Below are positions 32,801-41,189 of a stretch of DNA of 64,000 nucleotides, piece after piece. Below the pieces are notes generated by a model that ran no database searches, was not told the DNA's origin, and saw only the letters and a list, made by a program, of their open reading frames with translations. Source of the stretch: Symbiodinium natans (taxonomy: Eukaryota; Sar; Dinophyceae; Suessiales; Symbiodiniaceae); NCBI GenBank assembly GCA_905221605.1, contig CAJNDS010002668.1:1-64000 (forward strand), in the 5' to 3' direction. Made by a program: the position numbers and the translations under genes. The number at the start of each line of letters is the position of its first letter. Within the stretch, counting starts at the first letter, position 1.

Positions 32801-35800
32801 CAGCTGCCTCCGCCCCCCTTCCCTCGAACTGGGAACAGGGAACCTGAAGCATCCCCAAGCCCTAAACCCTAAACCCTAAACAGGCCATGTTCAGCCTGAT
32901 CTTTCACGGCTGCTTCAACAACGACCTCGTGTCGATGGCCCGACTGGCCTTCCAGGAGTTCGCGGCCCCGTAGAACACCCGAGCATCCCAGAGTCCTCAA
33001 AGAAGTTTGGGGTTTAGGGTTTAGAGTTTAGGGTTTAGGGTTTAGGGTTTAGGGTGTAGGGTTTAGGGTTTGGGGTTTAGGGTTTGGGGTTTGGGGTTTA
33101 GGGTTTAGGGTATCCAGGGAAAAGAGCCGACTGCCCTACACTGAGTTTCACACCTAAACCTGGAATCACGGCCAAGAAGTTTTTGGTTGGTTGCCGAAAA
33201 CTGGTATGAGCGGAGCTCCTGCACCAATTAGGGCTTATTTTGGTGGCTCAGGGTTGAGCAAGAATTCAGGACTGAGGGGTTGAGGGGTTTTGGGGTTTAG
33301 GCTTCCTGCTTTAAGTAGGCAGACTAGAGGGTCATGCAGGGTCAAAATCCTGTAGGGCAGGCTCATGTCCGCTCCATCCAACGGTAAGCTTGCTTGGCGA
33401 GAACTACATATATATACATGCATATATATATATATGTGTGTGTGTGTGGATGTATATGTATGTGTATACATGTTTCTCTGCATACACACATATACATATA
33501 CATATATATATATGTGTGTGTGTGTGTGGATGTATATATATATACACATACGCAAACGGGGGCCCATCCCGGAAGGCCCCAGACTCAGGACTATGCACAC
33601 CCTATAAACCCTGTCAACACTAGAAACCCTGCGAACCCTTCCCTACACCCATCAGCCCCTCCCTAAACTCTATAAACCCTAAAAACGACTGAAACCGCAC
33701 AGTCTGGTTGGTCAAGCTTCCCTTAAACCCCAAACCCTTACAAGGAGGGGCCCCCTAGATATAGGTAGAGTTATAAGAGCCTCAATTGGGTTATAAGGAT
33801 CCTAACTTAGGTTATCAGTCCCTGAACTATAATTAGTATAGTAAAGGGGCCCCTCCTTGTACCCTATAACCCTAAGCCAATGACATAGTTGAGGGGAAAA
33901 AGGGTTTAGAGTTGAGGGCAATGTCAGGACGACCTCATCGTTGGGGCCCTGTTTGCTTGTTTCATCGTCAGCGCTCCCCTGACAGTGCGGCGCTTAACCT
34001 TGCTTGTTTGTTACGTTGTGCGTTTACTTGGAAGCTCTGTTGACTTAGTAGGCAGGGTTTCGCGATTCAGTTTAGGGTCAGTAAGGTGGGTTATGGGGAT
34101 GAGAATCGGGATTCTAGGGGATACTAAGTCAATAGAGCTACTAAGTAGAGTGTAGGGTTTCGCGATTCAGTTTAGGTGCTTAGGGCTCAGGGTTTGTTAG
34201 TTGATCAAGACATCCTTCCTCACGGTGGCTACTATAGACATCTATTCCTTATGTAAATGTCTAAAAGGCAAGGTATATGTATGTTCATGTGTATATATAT
34301 AGCCATCTATCGCAACATTGCCCATTATACATCTTTGTCAAGAGAGACCCAAAAAGGGACCTCCTGACGGTCCGTACGCATTTGTGGAGGCTCGGGAACT
34401 TACATAGCACTGACAGTATAAGCCTAGAGCGCAAAACTCCTTTGGAAGGGCGAAGCAGGCTACTCTTGATCTGCAGGTTTAGGGTTTAGGGTTTAGGGTT
34501 AAGGGTTTAGGGTTTAGGGTTTATATAGGGTTTCGGGAGGCTGCGTGCGTGCTTTTCACGCAGTCGCCGCATTGTCGCGCGTGGCCAGGGCAGCTAGGCA
34601 GGCGACACAAGGATGCACGAACTTGGAGACAGAATGTCTCAAGGGCTTCCAAAATACCCCCAAAATGGGATTCCAAGCCCTAAACCCTAAACCCTAAGCC
34701 CTCCTCGAAGCCTGAGGTGATGAATCTTCTCGTGGGTGTCCTTGTCGAAGTCGTGCGGGTCGTTGCAACCGCGGAGCAGGAAGGGCGCGTGGTGCGGAAC
34801 CTGCCGCTTCGACCTTTTTGTTTTGTGGGTTTAGGGTTCCGGGTTTAGGGAGATCGCCTGCCTCGAGCCTTGGGAGGTTGCCGTATGTGTGTCACTCCAG
34901 TCCTTGGAGGGCTAGCTAGTTCTGCATAGGGTAATAAGGGCCCTAAATTGGGTTAGAAGCATTACTATGTAGGTTATAATAGTAAGGGGGCCCCTACTTG
35001 TACCCCTAAACCCACGAAGGACCCTAAACCCTAAACCCTGAACCCTGAACCCTGAACCCTGAACCCGAAACCCTAAACCCTAAACCCAGGAAGGAAGAGC
35101 TGCACTGGGCGAAGGAGGCCTTGGGAACTGAGGGCGAGACGATCAGCCAGGAGCTGGGTTTTGGGGTTTAGAGTTTCGGGTTTTAGGGTTTAGGGTTTAG
35201 GGCGTCGGGTTCAGGGTTTAGGGTTTAGGGTTTAGGTTTAGGGCTCATTGGGAGTTATAGGTAGAAGACGAAGAAGAAGAAGAAGAGGAAGAAGAAGAAG
35301 AGAGAGGAGCGAGTGAGAGGGGGAGGGACGGAGGCATGGAGGGAGGGACAACACGCAGGAGGGGGAGAGGGGATAGATGGGGAGACAGACTCCAAACCCT
35401 AAACCCTAAACCCATGACAGCAAGCTTGATGGCGCGCAGGAAGAGTTCCTCATGCTCCTCCAAACCGATCAAGCCATCGAAGTGCTACAGGCGTGGGTTT
35501 TTAGGGTTTAGAGTTTAGGGTTTAGGGTTTAGGGTTTAGGGCTGGGATGCTCCCCCTTATACTAAGAGTCCTTATTAGGGAGTATAATAGGGGGTACTAC
35601 AGTCCCTATTCAGGACTGCTAGTACAAGGGGGAACATCCCAAGTTTAGGGTTGACTACTTTTTGCTGAACAACCCGCCCAACAAATATAGAAGCATAATC
35701 CCTATATTGCCCTTATAGGGAAGAATAGAATGTACAACCACCGAAAAGGGGAACCCTAAGCCCTAAACCCTAAAACCCTAAACGCTAAACCCTAAACCCT

Positions 35801-38223
35801 AAACCTGCACCCTGAAGCCTACAAACTTATGGTAATTAACCTGGTTTCTGAGCTTCCAAGCCGGGCGTGGAAGCTGGCTTACTGCGCCTGCAAGCCGCAG
35901 GGGTTTACGGTTAGGGTTTAGGTTTTAGGGTTTAGGGTTTAGGGTTTAGGGTTCAGGGTTCAGGGTTCAGGGTGTGACGAGTCCTTTTGGGGAGATTGTT
36001 TGGAGAAAAGGACCACCCCGCAAGCCTCCATCCAAGAAGCAACTGCAGTTTCTCGAGGACGTTGGAGTAGACCTCATCGCTCTGGTCAAGGCTGTGGCCC
36101 CAGCACTTGCTGCTGCTTAAGGGGCGTGGGGAGTGAATGTAGGTGCTGCCTGCAGGCTCATACACCCAGCACCTTTCTTTGGGTACTCGTACCTTGCTTT
36201 AGAGTTGAGGTCTAAAATAGGGAAGGTAGACACCCAAAGAAAGGGGAAGGGTGTATAAGCCGGGGTAGATAAACCCTAGACTCCTTAAACCTAAACCTCA
36301 AAGGGTTCCTCATAGGGATTCACTCCACCACTCCACTACAGCACCGGTCAGACCACGTGCATTCTTTGCGAGGTTGCACCTTCAGGGTTCAGTAGTATGC
36401 AAGTGGGAAGGTGGGGTTTAGGTTTAGGGTTTGTGGGTTTGGGGTTTTGGGGTTCGGGTTTCGGGTTAGCTCAGGGCCCGCTTTGTAAGCGCAATCGTAC
36501 TGTCGACCCGACGAAAGGGCAACTTCTCATGTTCCTGTACGAAGTTGAAGGCATGGCATCATGATCCGTGAATTCTAATCGGACACCCAGAAGCCTCGCG
36601 AGGATCCCAATATCATCTTTGATGGCGAGACGATCATCGGTTTCCAGGCCAGCATGCAGCAACACAGCATCGGTATGAACGCGGCCAGGCGTCACACGTC
36701 CAGTCTCCAGAATGGGCTTGGGGAAATCAGAGATCTGCAGAAAAGGAGGGGCGGCATTGCCGCAGATACTCAGTCGGAGCTGAGTAAAAGACCCCAGAGC
36801 AGGCCCTTATTTCATATGTTCTTGGGTTTCAGTTCCTATAAAAGTCTTTTAAACCAAAAAGGGCACGCTTGTTATTCCTAGGTTACTCTTTTGGTCTAGT
36901 TAAGCCTTCAAACATGACACGTATCGGGACGTGTTTGTTCTAGTCAACCAAGCCCAGAACACCTGTGCCGCCCGGCATAAGCGCTCCATCACAGGTAGAA
37001 GCCCTCAACCCTAAACCCTAAACCCTTAACTAGGCCTGACCTCTTCCCCGTATACGCTTGCGAAACGGGTGGGAAAAAAAAAAAAAAACCTTAACCCCAA
37101 ACCCTAAACCCTAAACCCTAAACCCTAAACCCGTTTCGGCTTTCAAGGGGTTCGGTTGAACAGGATTTCCTGGATGAGATTCTGCTCCTGCGGGGCTCCA
37201 ACGCGGCAACCGTCAAGGACTTGACGGTGCTCAAGTACCTTGGATGCAGCTGAGGCTTGCTGTTGTTAGGGTTTAGGGTTTAGGGTTTAGGGTTTAGGGT
37301 TTAGGGTTTAGGGTTTAGGGTCTAGAGGGTCACTGTTCTAGCATTCATTCCAGGCTCAGAAAAAAAACCCACCCGCCCAAAGAATCCCATAACATTAAGA
37401 AAATAAACGGTTGTCATCTTCCCCAGAGTACCTACCCAACTCGGACACGTTTTCCACTGAACCTTCCACCGACGAACAATAGGGTCAGATTAGGGGAGGG
37501 GACGGGGTGAGGATAGGGGGGTGAGAGGGGGGGAGAGAGGGGGGGGAGGGGACCTTAAAAAAACATTGAAAAACCTTGAAAAACCTTGAAACTTGAAAAA
37601 ACACGGCGTTGAGGCCTTGAACCCCTAAACACAGGCCTTGAGGCCTTGAAACCCTACACGCTGGGCCCTGAAACCCTAAACACAGGCCCTGAGGCCTTGA
37701 CACCCTAAACGCTGGGCCCTGAAACCCTAAACACAGGCCCTGAGGTCCTGAAACCCTAAACACAGGCTTTGAGGCCTTGAAACCCTAAACGCTGGGCCCT
37801 GAAACCCTAAACACAGGCCCTGAGGCCCTGAAACCCTAAACACAGGCTTTGAGGCCTTGAAACCCTAAACGCTGGGCCCTGACGGGGTGAGGATAGGGGG
37901 GGGGACCAGTGTTCGTGGCTTTTCGGCCGTGGCCGAAATCGGCCGAACACTGGGGGGACCAGTGTTCGTGGCTTTTCGGCCGTGGCCGAAATCGGCCGAA
38001 CACTGGGGGGACCAGTGTTCGTGGCTTTTCGGCCGTGGCCGAAATCGGCCGAAGGTTTAAATATATATAAGAAAGAGAGGGTTTAGGGTTTAGGGTTTAG
38101 GGTTTAGGGTTTAGGGTTCTTGCCCGACTTTTCTTAACCCCAAGCAAACAACAAATCCTCAGGAGCCAGCTGACGCACGACCTGACGCAGGTCATCAAGC
38201 GCAGGTTGAAGCTTGGGATGTAG
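20889..38223 (+). CDS. Voltage-gated cation channel, single ion-transport domain
   Basis: Exons: 20889-~20987 and 22209-22287 (KTGCAQYIARSYWFEH, before S1); 23435-~23510 (S1, FIILLNSVWIGIES); 25132-25208 (S2, FTVEIIIRWIAF); 25602-25680 (S3, FWFIFDFLLAFF); 26420-26505 and 26962-~27013 (S4, Arg every third residue, LLRLTRVARVARSM); 28853-28925 (S5); 29099-29172 and 32884-32964 (pore, YFSTLPQ then AMFSLIFHGCFNNDL); 33928-33984 and 34717-~34790 (S6, ending VMNLLVGVLVEVV); about 35090-35157, 35421-35490, 36048-~36090, 37164-37234 and 38163-38223 (C-terminus, stop TAG). Phases agree at most joins. This architecture is the Ion_trans voltage-gated Na/Ca/K superfamily in the plasma membrane; selectivity is not clear from the pore. 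An exon between S4 and S5 and one near 36100-37160 appear to be missing. The 3.7-kb pore intron holds a whole carrier gene. The translation start is unresolved, and the coiled-coil exons upstream may be its N-terminus. Confidence 0.82.
20995..21062 (+). repeat. T3G7-type tandem repeat at an exon border
   Basis: GGTTTGGGGTTT is followed by four TTTGGGGGGG units and two shorter T2G7 units, starting within about 10 bp of the end of a channel exon. It looks like a telomere-type repeat whose G run has lengthened. Confidence 0.85.
21538..21644 (+). mobile_element. Introner family D copy
   Basis: CTTGGGGAACAAATGAACC and GGTGCATTTGCTCCTTCAGG are inverted ends; TATACCCTATACAGCTACTA and TATTAAGGTATATGAACC are the core. 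Confidence 0.75.
21953..22030 (+). mobile_element. Introner family B, shortened copy
   Basis: CTTGGTAGCCCC and GGGCTACCAA are the ends, with TTATAAGTAACCAACCC and ATGGTTACT inside. About 35 bp of the usual left arm is missing. Confidence 0.7.
22285..22341 (+). repeat. 13-bp duplication of a splice donor region around telomeric repeat
   Basis: GATGTGCCTCGCG occurs at 22285-22297, where AT|GTGCC is the donor of a channel exon, and again at 22329-22341. Three to four TTTAGGG/TTTGGGG units lie between. Confidence 0.85.
22440..22546 (+). mobile_element. Introner family E, complete copy
   Basis: CTGAGGGTCCATGTACCTCA and GGTACATGGGCTCTTAG are inverted ends; ACTTGGGCCCC pairs with GGCCCAAGT. It sits in the channel intron before S1. 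Confidence 0.8.
22799..22899 (+). mobile_element. Introner-like family N, copy 1
   Basis: CTTAGTAGTTGAATGAGT and TTGAACTCAGCAACTAG are inverted ends; GTTTACACTTTTGGGATA is shared with the copy at 46250-46359. Confidence 0.65.
23011..23103 (+). repeat. Telomere-type array TTTAGGG
   Basis: Thirteen uninterrupted heptamers in the channel intron before S1. Confidence 0.94.
23161..23260. repeat. Poly-C tract with CCCCGCC interruptions
   Basis: About 80 of 100 bases are C, with G or T every 10-20 bases. The long minus-strand open frame over it is Gly repeat, not a gene. Confidence 0.92.
23308..23434 (+). mobile_element. Introner-like family A whose end is the acceptor of the S1 exon
   Basis: TGTAAGGGCCCCC at the left and GGGGGCCCCTACTTGCAG at the right enclose family arms. 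The last AG (23433-23434) is the acceptor before GTTCATC of S1, so the element sits at the 3' end of the intron. Confidence 0.78.
23524..23635 (+). mobile_element. Introner family B, complete copy with TTGC duplication
   Basis: CTTGGTAGCCCAGTGG and GCTGGGCTACCAAG are the ends, and TTGC precedes and follows the element exactly. It lies just after the S1 exon. Confidence 0.88.
25914..26095 (+). mobile_element. Inverted-repeat family O, copy 2, with TA insertion
   Basis: GGGGCCCTTATAAGGGACC and GGGGACCCTTCTTATACCCC flank TATATAGGAACTATATAAG. A TA microsatellite of about 30 bp interrupts it. Confidence 0.5.
26159..26375 (-). repeat. Mixed CCCCAAA/CCCTAAA array
   Basis: About thirty heptamers, roughly two thirds CCCCAAA, in the intron between S3 and S4 exons. 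Confidence 0.92.
27050..27221 (-). mobile_element. Introner family D with internal tandem duplication
   Basis: CCTTAAGGACCAATTGAACC opens it and GGTTCATTTGGTTCCCAAG closes it. GGTTTATGGTTCATATACC through GTAGTAGAGGGTATA is present twice in tandem. Confidence 0.8.
27395..27504 (+). mobile_element. Introner family C copy
   Basis: CTGGGATGGCTCCTCCTGATA and TAAGGGGGAACATCCCAAC, quoted in part, with GGGGATTGTAGTACCCCC at the centre, match the complete copy at 11330. Confidence 0.72.
28431..28588 (+). repeat. TTCAGGG array followed by TTTAGGG array
   Basis: Fourteen TTCAGGG units in a row, then nine TTTAGGG units. A family-F-like start (CCAGTAGTACCCTTATT, about 28399) lies before it and a family-F-like CAGGTTCCGGAGCCC after it, so the array may again sit inside an introner. 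Confidence 0.9.
29195..29272 (+). repeat. Telomere-type array TTTAGGG
   Basis: About ten units at the 5' end of the channel pore intron, about 275 bp upstream of the nested carrier start. Confidence 0.92.
29457..29477 (+). other. Possible relict dinoflagellate spliced leader
   Basis: The 21 bases end TTTTGGCTCAAG and match the core dinoflagellate spliced leader at 18 of 21 positions by my alignment. The site is 70 bp upstream of the carrier ATG. Relict leaders of this kind are known to mark genes reinserted from trans-spliced mRNA. A chance or repeat-derived match cannot be excluded, since some family-B copies carry a similar TTTTTTGGCTCAAG. Confidence 0.5.
29548..31285 (+). CDS. Mitochondrial carrier family protein (SLC25-like), eight exons, complete
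   Basis: Exons 29548-29599, 29702-29909, 30008-30147, 30234-30400, 30562-30659, 30820-30910, 31069-31175 and 31258-31285 give 891 nt, that is 296 residues plus TGA, the usual carrier length. Three repeats of about 100 residues are visible. The third has a full signature, HPADTLKTRLQ (P-x-D-x-x-K). The first (RPAVFWK) and second (SPTQLVE) are degenerate. FxGLYRGYSM-type segments (GVLGLYRGYSMGATREG) follow, as in the family. Such proteins exchange metabolites across the mitochondrial inner membrane; the substrate cannot be read here and the degenerate signatures suggest a divergent member. Introns 1, 4 and 5 are introners of families J and D, with GC, GA and GA donors. The exon 3/4 border is the least certain. 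The gene lies in an intron of the channel on the same strand, with a possible relict spliced leader upstream, which suggests arrival as a retrocopy followed by intron gain. Confidence 0.88.
29600..29701 (+). mobile_element. Introner family J, copy 1 (exact carrier intron 1)
   Basis: CTCTATCCCCCTTGGGA and TTCTAAGGGGAGTA are the imperfect inverted ends. GCGCC at the left and GCGCT at the right act as a duplication. Donor GC, acceptor AAAAG; removal gives GTC ATT GGC GCT GCG. Confidence 0.78.
30401..30561 (+). mobile_element. Introner family J, copy 2, tandemly doubled (exact carrier intron 4)
   Basis: GAAA flanks both sides. The segment CCCTTGGGAGTTGTTTTTTT to GGATATTAATAA occurs twice, about 75 bp apart, and the end TTCTAAGGGGAGTATAG occurs once. 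Donor GA, acceptor AG; the frame runs on as ATG AAG GAA AAG CGA. Confidence 0.82.
30664..30819 (+). mobile_element. Introner family D in carrier intron 5
   Basis: CTTGGAGACCAAGTGAACCC and TTTTTGGTCCTTAAG are the ends. Flanks GAGC and GAAG agree at two of four bases. Intron 30660-30819 is GA-AG and its removal gives ACA CTG AAG ACA. AAGGTATATGAAC occurs twice inside. Confidence 0.8.
30911..31068 (+). other. Carrier intron 6: telomeric repeat plus family-F introner between 11-bp duplications
   Basis: CTGCAGGACCT occurs at both borders (about 30906 and 31063). Between them lie CCCTAAA units and a family-F element from 30971 to about 31060. GA donor and CAG acceptor within the duplications give CTG CAG GAC CTT. 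Confidence 0.78.
31381..31437 (+). repeat. Telomere-type array TTTAGGG
   Basis: About eight units, starting about 100 bp after the carrier stop codon and abutting a family-A element. Confidence 0.92.
31436..31551 (+). mobile_element. Introner-like family A copy
   Basis: Its core (CTATACTAACCTTAGTTAAG, TACATAGTACTACTTATAAC) is nearly the same as at 15021-15146. The left CTACAAG end is replaced by the preceding TTTAGGG array. Confidence 0.72.
31952..32096 (+). mobile_element. Introner-like family G, copy 1
   Basis: CTTGGCGGCTGATGGTACTT and AAGTACCACAAACCTCCAG form the ends; CCCCATTGGGGTAATT is the centre. The same layout is at 57554-57698. Confidence 0.72.
33006..33112 (+). repeat. Telomere-type array TTTAGGG/TTTGGGG
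   Basis: About fifteen units with scattered TTTGGGG in the channel intron after the pore. Confidence 0.9.
33400..33548. repeat. TA/TG microsatellite cluster
   Basis: Runs of TATATA and TGTGTG alternate, and a block with TATATGTGTGTGTGTG then GATGTATAT occurs twice about 90 bp apart. The open frames here are repeat artefacts. Confidence 0.9.
33738..33861 (+). mobile_element. Introner-like family A, complete copy
   Basis: TTACAAGGAGGGGCCCCC and GGGGCCCCTCCTTGTA are ends, with GAGTTATAAGAGCC and GGATCCTAACTTAGG arms. It lies about 65 bp before the S6 exon. Confidence 0.82.
34040..34150 (+). mobile_element. Inverted-repeat family P, copy 2
   Basis: GTTGACTTAGTAGGCAGGG and CTAAGTCAATAGAGCTACT mirror each other; GTAAGGTGGGTTATGGGGAT matches copy 1. 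GTAGGGTTTCGCGATTCAG-like sequence occurs on both sides. Confidence 0.5.
34910..35002 (+). mobile_element. Introner-like family A, left end shortened
   Basis: TAAGGGCCCTAAATTGGGTT and ATAGTAAGGGGGCCCCTACT, followed by TGTAC, are family sequence. The left GGGGCCCC is reduced to GGGCTAGCTAGTTC. Confidence 0.65.
35543..35643 (+). mobile_element. Introner family C, complete copy
   Basis: CTGGGATGCTCCCCCTTATA and TACAAGGGGGAACATCCCAAG, quoted in part, with GGGGGTACTACAGTCCC in the centre. It lies in the channel intron 35491-36047. Confidence 0.82.
35656..35745. mobile_element. Introner family H, right end lost
   Basis: CTACTTTTTGCTGAACAA and ATAATCCCTATATTGCCC with TTATAGGGAAGAATAG are family-H sequence. 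It follows the family-C copy within 15 bp. Confidence 0.55.
37597..37883 (+). repeat. Minisatellite based on CCCTGAAACCCTAAAC
   Basis: Units of about 30 bp alternate CACAGGCCCTGAGGCC and GCTGGGCCCTGAAACCC around AAACCCTAAAC, about nine times. The telomeric word CCCTAAAC is part of each unit. It lies in the last channel intron. Confidence 0.85.
37901..38053 (+). repeat. 53-bp tandem repeat with internal palindromes
   Basis: Almost three copies with period 53 (ACCAGT at 37905, 37958, 38011). Each has CAGTGTTCG and CGAACACTG at its ends and TTTCGGCCGTGGCCGAAA in the middle, so each could fold as a hairpin. It lies in the last channel intron (37235-38162). Confidence 0.9.
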
Positions 38224-38952
38224 GTGCTTCCGAGTAGAATGTAGGGTTTAGGGGTTTAGGGTTTAGGGTTTAGGGTTTAGGGTTTAGGGTTGCCACTTTG
38301 GGGAAGATGCAGGTTCTGGAACCAGGGTTTGTTTTTAAAACCGCGCAGAACTTGGGCTCCACCAGCCTCCTGCACTCGGCCCTTGGCCGAACAAGACTGG
38401 CCAAGGACGTGTGTTATTTGTTTCACTGCCGTAAACCCTAAACCCTAAACCTTAAACCCTTAACCCTAAACCCTAAACCCTGCCTCTTTAGAAGTCAGAA
38501 GTCCCACGAAGGGACTTCGTCGGTAAGTGTCGCGTTAACTCGTGATGACCACTTCCTCTCAAAGGGTGTGGGGTTCAGGGTTTAGGGTTTAGGGTTTAGG
38601 GTTTAGGGTGTAGGGTGTAGGGTTTAGGGTTTAGGGTTTAGAACACCCTGACCTTGTTTTTGTGGCTTCTTGTTCTAGCACCCCTGCTCGTACGATTCCT
38701 AGAAACAACCTACAACTGACGCTTTGGCTTTCTAAAGCTGGTCAAATGCTCGGAATCTGCTCAGAGCCTAAACCCTAAACCCTAAACCCTAAACCCTAAA
38801 CCCTAAACCCTAAACCCTAAACCCTAAACCCTAGCTAATGTCTGAACCTTTACGAACAGCCCCGAAGCACGAGACTCCGAACGCTGAACCCCTAAGCCCT
38901 CAAACCCTAACCCCCTGTAGGCCCTTAACCCCAAACCGCAAGCCCCAAGCCC

Positions 38953-39302
38953 TATAGTATAGGGGTTGGAATAGTTTACAAGGTAATCGTATTTTCTCAT
39001 GGTTCCTATTTAATTATACGACAATGCCCCTCGAAACCCTCTTCATAATTATTAAGGCCCCTACATTACGCCCAAACCACGGGACGTGCGACAACCTCAC
39101 CGCAGTCGAAAAATCCAGACGGGGGCTTTGCCAAGCAAAGCCTTCGCCGCGGCCAGCCGCATGAGGACCTGGTACCTTTAGAACCCAAGGCCTACCTAAT
39201 TTAGGGGCCTGAATAATTAGAACAGGGATTTGGGGGGTTGTTGTGGTATAACCATAAAAGGGGCCATAAGGGAATACTATTGGAAATTCTTCCGACCCCT
39301 AT
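38953..39302. mobile_element. Two family-M elements in inverted orientation
   Basis: Copy 38953-39065 (TATAGGGGTTGGAATAG to ATTATTAAGGCCCC) and copy 39194-39302 (TTTAGGGGCCTGAATAATTA to TTCCGACCCCTATATTA) face each other around about 130 bp of unrelated sequence. Confidence 0.6.
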
Positions 39303-40339
39303 ATTACCCCGTTTTCAGGTTCTGACGATCGAACCCATGATAAGATGCTTAGGCAACCTACTACAGGCTGACTACAAGTAAGGCTTTTGGATTCTTAAGG
39401 TAGACCTTGCCCAAGCAAGCCAGGCGAGTAAAAGGAATGCGCAGTTGAGGGCTTCTATCACATGCCGTTGCCAGACGATTCTGCTTCACAGTGAGAATCC
39501 CTGCCATTTGCGGCTTGCGGCATGCAAGCTCCAAAGATTGAACGTCCATAAGAACCCACAGGCTCCAATGTAGTTCCTTTTTGAAATTAGATATAGGGGA
39601 TTCTAGTATGCTACCCCAAAAAGGTGCTACTGTACTACATAGGAGCCTTTGGGTAAACCCCATACATATTTACGTATATGGTACCCCTGTATACATAGAT
39701 AGATAGACATAGTTTTTTCTAGATATATAGAACTTAGATTGGCTTGGGGGGAAACTGGGCAGGGGAGGGGGGCTTGGGGGGGCGGGCTTGCAAGAGTCCA
39801 CGACTGGGACATATTGCCAGCGTTGAGTTGAGGGTTTGGGTACTCTGGGGCGTTAAAGGCACAAGAATTGACAAGGGCTATGGGGCTGGGATGCATGTGA
39901 ATATGCGCGTAAACACGAAGGGAAGCGTTGTAGGTATGCTTACCGTATTTATACGGAGCAGGGGTTACTCTTACCCATGAAGCCCTTGCTTGTAACTCTA
40001 CTTAAAATTGGGCGGGTCCGCATCAGCTGTGCAGACCTGCGTGAAGTGGGTTCTACAGCACACAGGGGGCGTATACAATGCCTTAGTTGCAGACAACAAC
40101 CACAGATCGGCATCCTACCCGAACATCGAAGCAATCTAAGCTTCTGAATCCTCAAACCCTAACACCTAAAACCTAAGCTCAAACCCTTCACACCCCCCCC
40201 CCCCCCTTTGCTGCCTAAGCCCGAGAAGCATCCAGCGATGCAAGGCAGGTCGTGAAGTGCTGGGAAGAGGCACGAGCCCCAGAGCGTCCTGCAAGGAGGG
40301 CTTGGGGTTTAGGATTTCGGGTTTAGGGTTCAGGGTTTA

Positions 40340-40421
40340 GGCCCCCTGTTACGAGCAGAGCTATAAGAGCCCTAAATTGGGTTGTAGGTGTTAGTATAGA
40401 ACAGGGGCCCTTGCTTTGTAG
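40340..40421 (+). mobile_element. Introner-like family A, shortened copy
   Basis: GGCCCCCTGTTACGAGCAG and AGCTATAAGAGCCCTAAATT lead to ACAGGGGCCCTTGCTTTGTAG, quoted in part. About 40 bp of the right arm is missing. Confidence 0.6.
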
Positions 40422-41019
40422 ATAAAAGGGCCGCCAGGGCCCCAAACAGAGCCCTGACTCAGTTCCTAAAACACATAGCTTCGGAGTTTGGGTTCAGGGT
40501 AACACCCACCCTATACCCTAGAAAACCCAAGGGCCCATACTTCAGAGCCTTTAAGATGTTTAGGGTGTAGGGTAACAAGCTTCAGGAAATCCCTGAGGAA
40601 AGAAGCTGGGGTCAATGGGTAGCCAAGGTGATCAGTGCTTCAGTGGGCGGTGGTGCTCTCGCTCAGCACGCCCTGCTTGGGCACCTGGCAAAGGTCAGCG
40701 TTTAAAGCGTGTCTGTAACCCTATAGCGGGGTTAGAAGTAGTCATGACAGGTCATTAGATCCTTTTTTGGGGTACATGTGGTCATGACAATCATTAGAGG
40801 CTTGTTTTGGGTGCACATCTAGCCCTGCTTGCAACTTCCCATGGACCTCCAAGTCGGGCCTCGGGCCGCAGGTTTCAAAGGGTGTAGGTTTTGGGGTTTA
40901 GGGTTTAGGGGTTAGGGTTTAGGGTTTAGGGTTTCAGGAGACCTGTTGCAAAAAGGGTCATGGCTCGAACGCCACGACCGGACACGCCGAGAAGCAGAAA
41001 CCCTCATAGGGGACTTTCC

Positions 41020-41189
41020 CTACAAGGAGGGGCCCCCTTACTATACTAACGATAAGTCCCCTTATAACTCTACTTATAGCTAGGGGTAAGAGTCCGTGTG
41101 CCTCATGATTCTTTCTTGGGCCCCAATGTCCCTACACAAGAGGTACTTAAGGCCCAAGTGTTCCTTATTTAAGTACATGGACCCTTAGT
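41020..41189 (+). mobile_element. Family-A element interrupted by a family-E element
   Basis: CTACAAGGAGGGGCCCCC to CTTATAGCTAGGGG (41020-41086) is the left two thirds of family A. It runs directly into family E (41087-41189; GTGTGCCTCATGATTC, CTTGGGCCCC, TACATGGACCCTTAG). The missing family-A right end is not found beyond it. Confidence 0.68.

Larger units (their letters stand above)
29173..32883 (+). other. Channel pore intron hosting a complete gene
   Basis: The donor follows CTA CCA CAG (29172) and starts GCC; the acceptor is AAACAG before GCC ATG TTC at 32884. The join reads LPQAMFSLIFHG in phase, as expected across a pore loop. Inside lie a TTTAGGG array, the mitochondrial carrier, family A and G elements and unassigned sequence with minus-strand open frames (32002-32790) that I do not recognise. 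Confidence 0.75.

Noticed and set aside
39361-39663. 100-codon minus-strand open frame as a transposon fragment
   Set aside because: No reverse transcriptase or transposase motif could be seen and no second copy was found.
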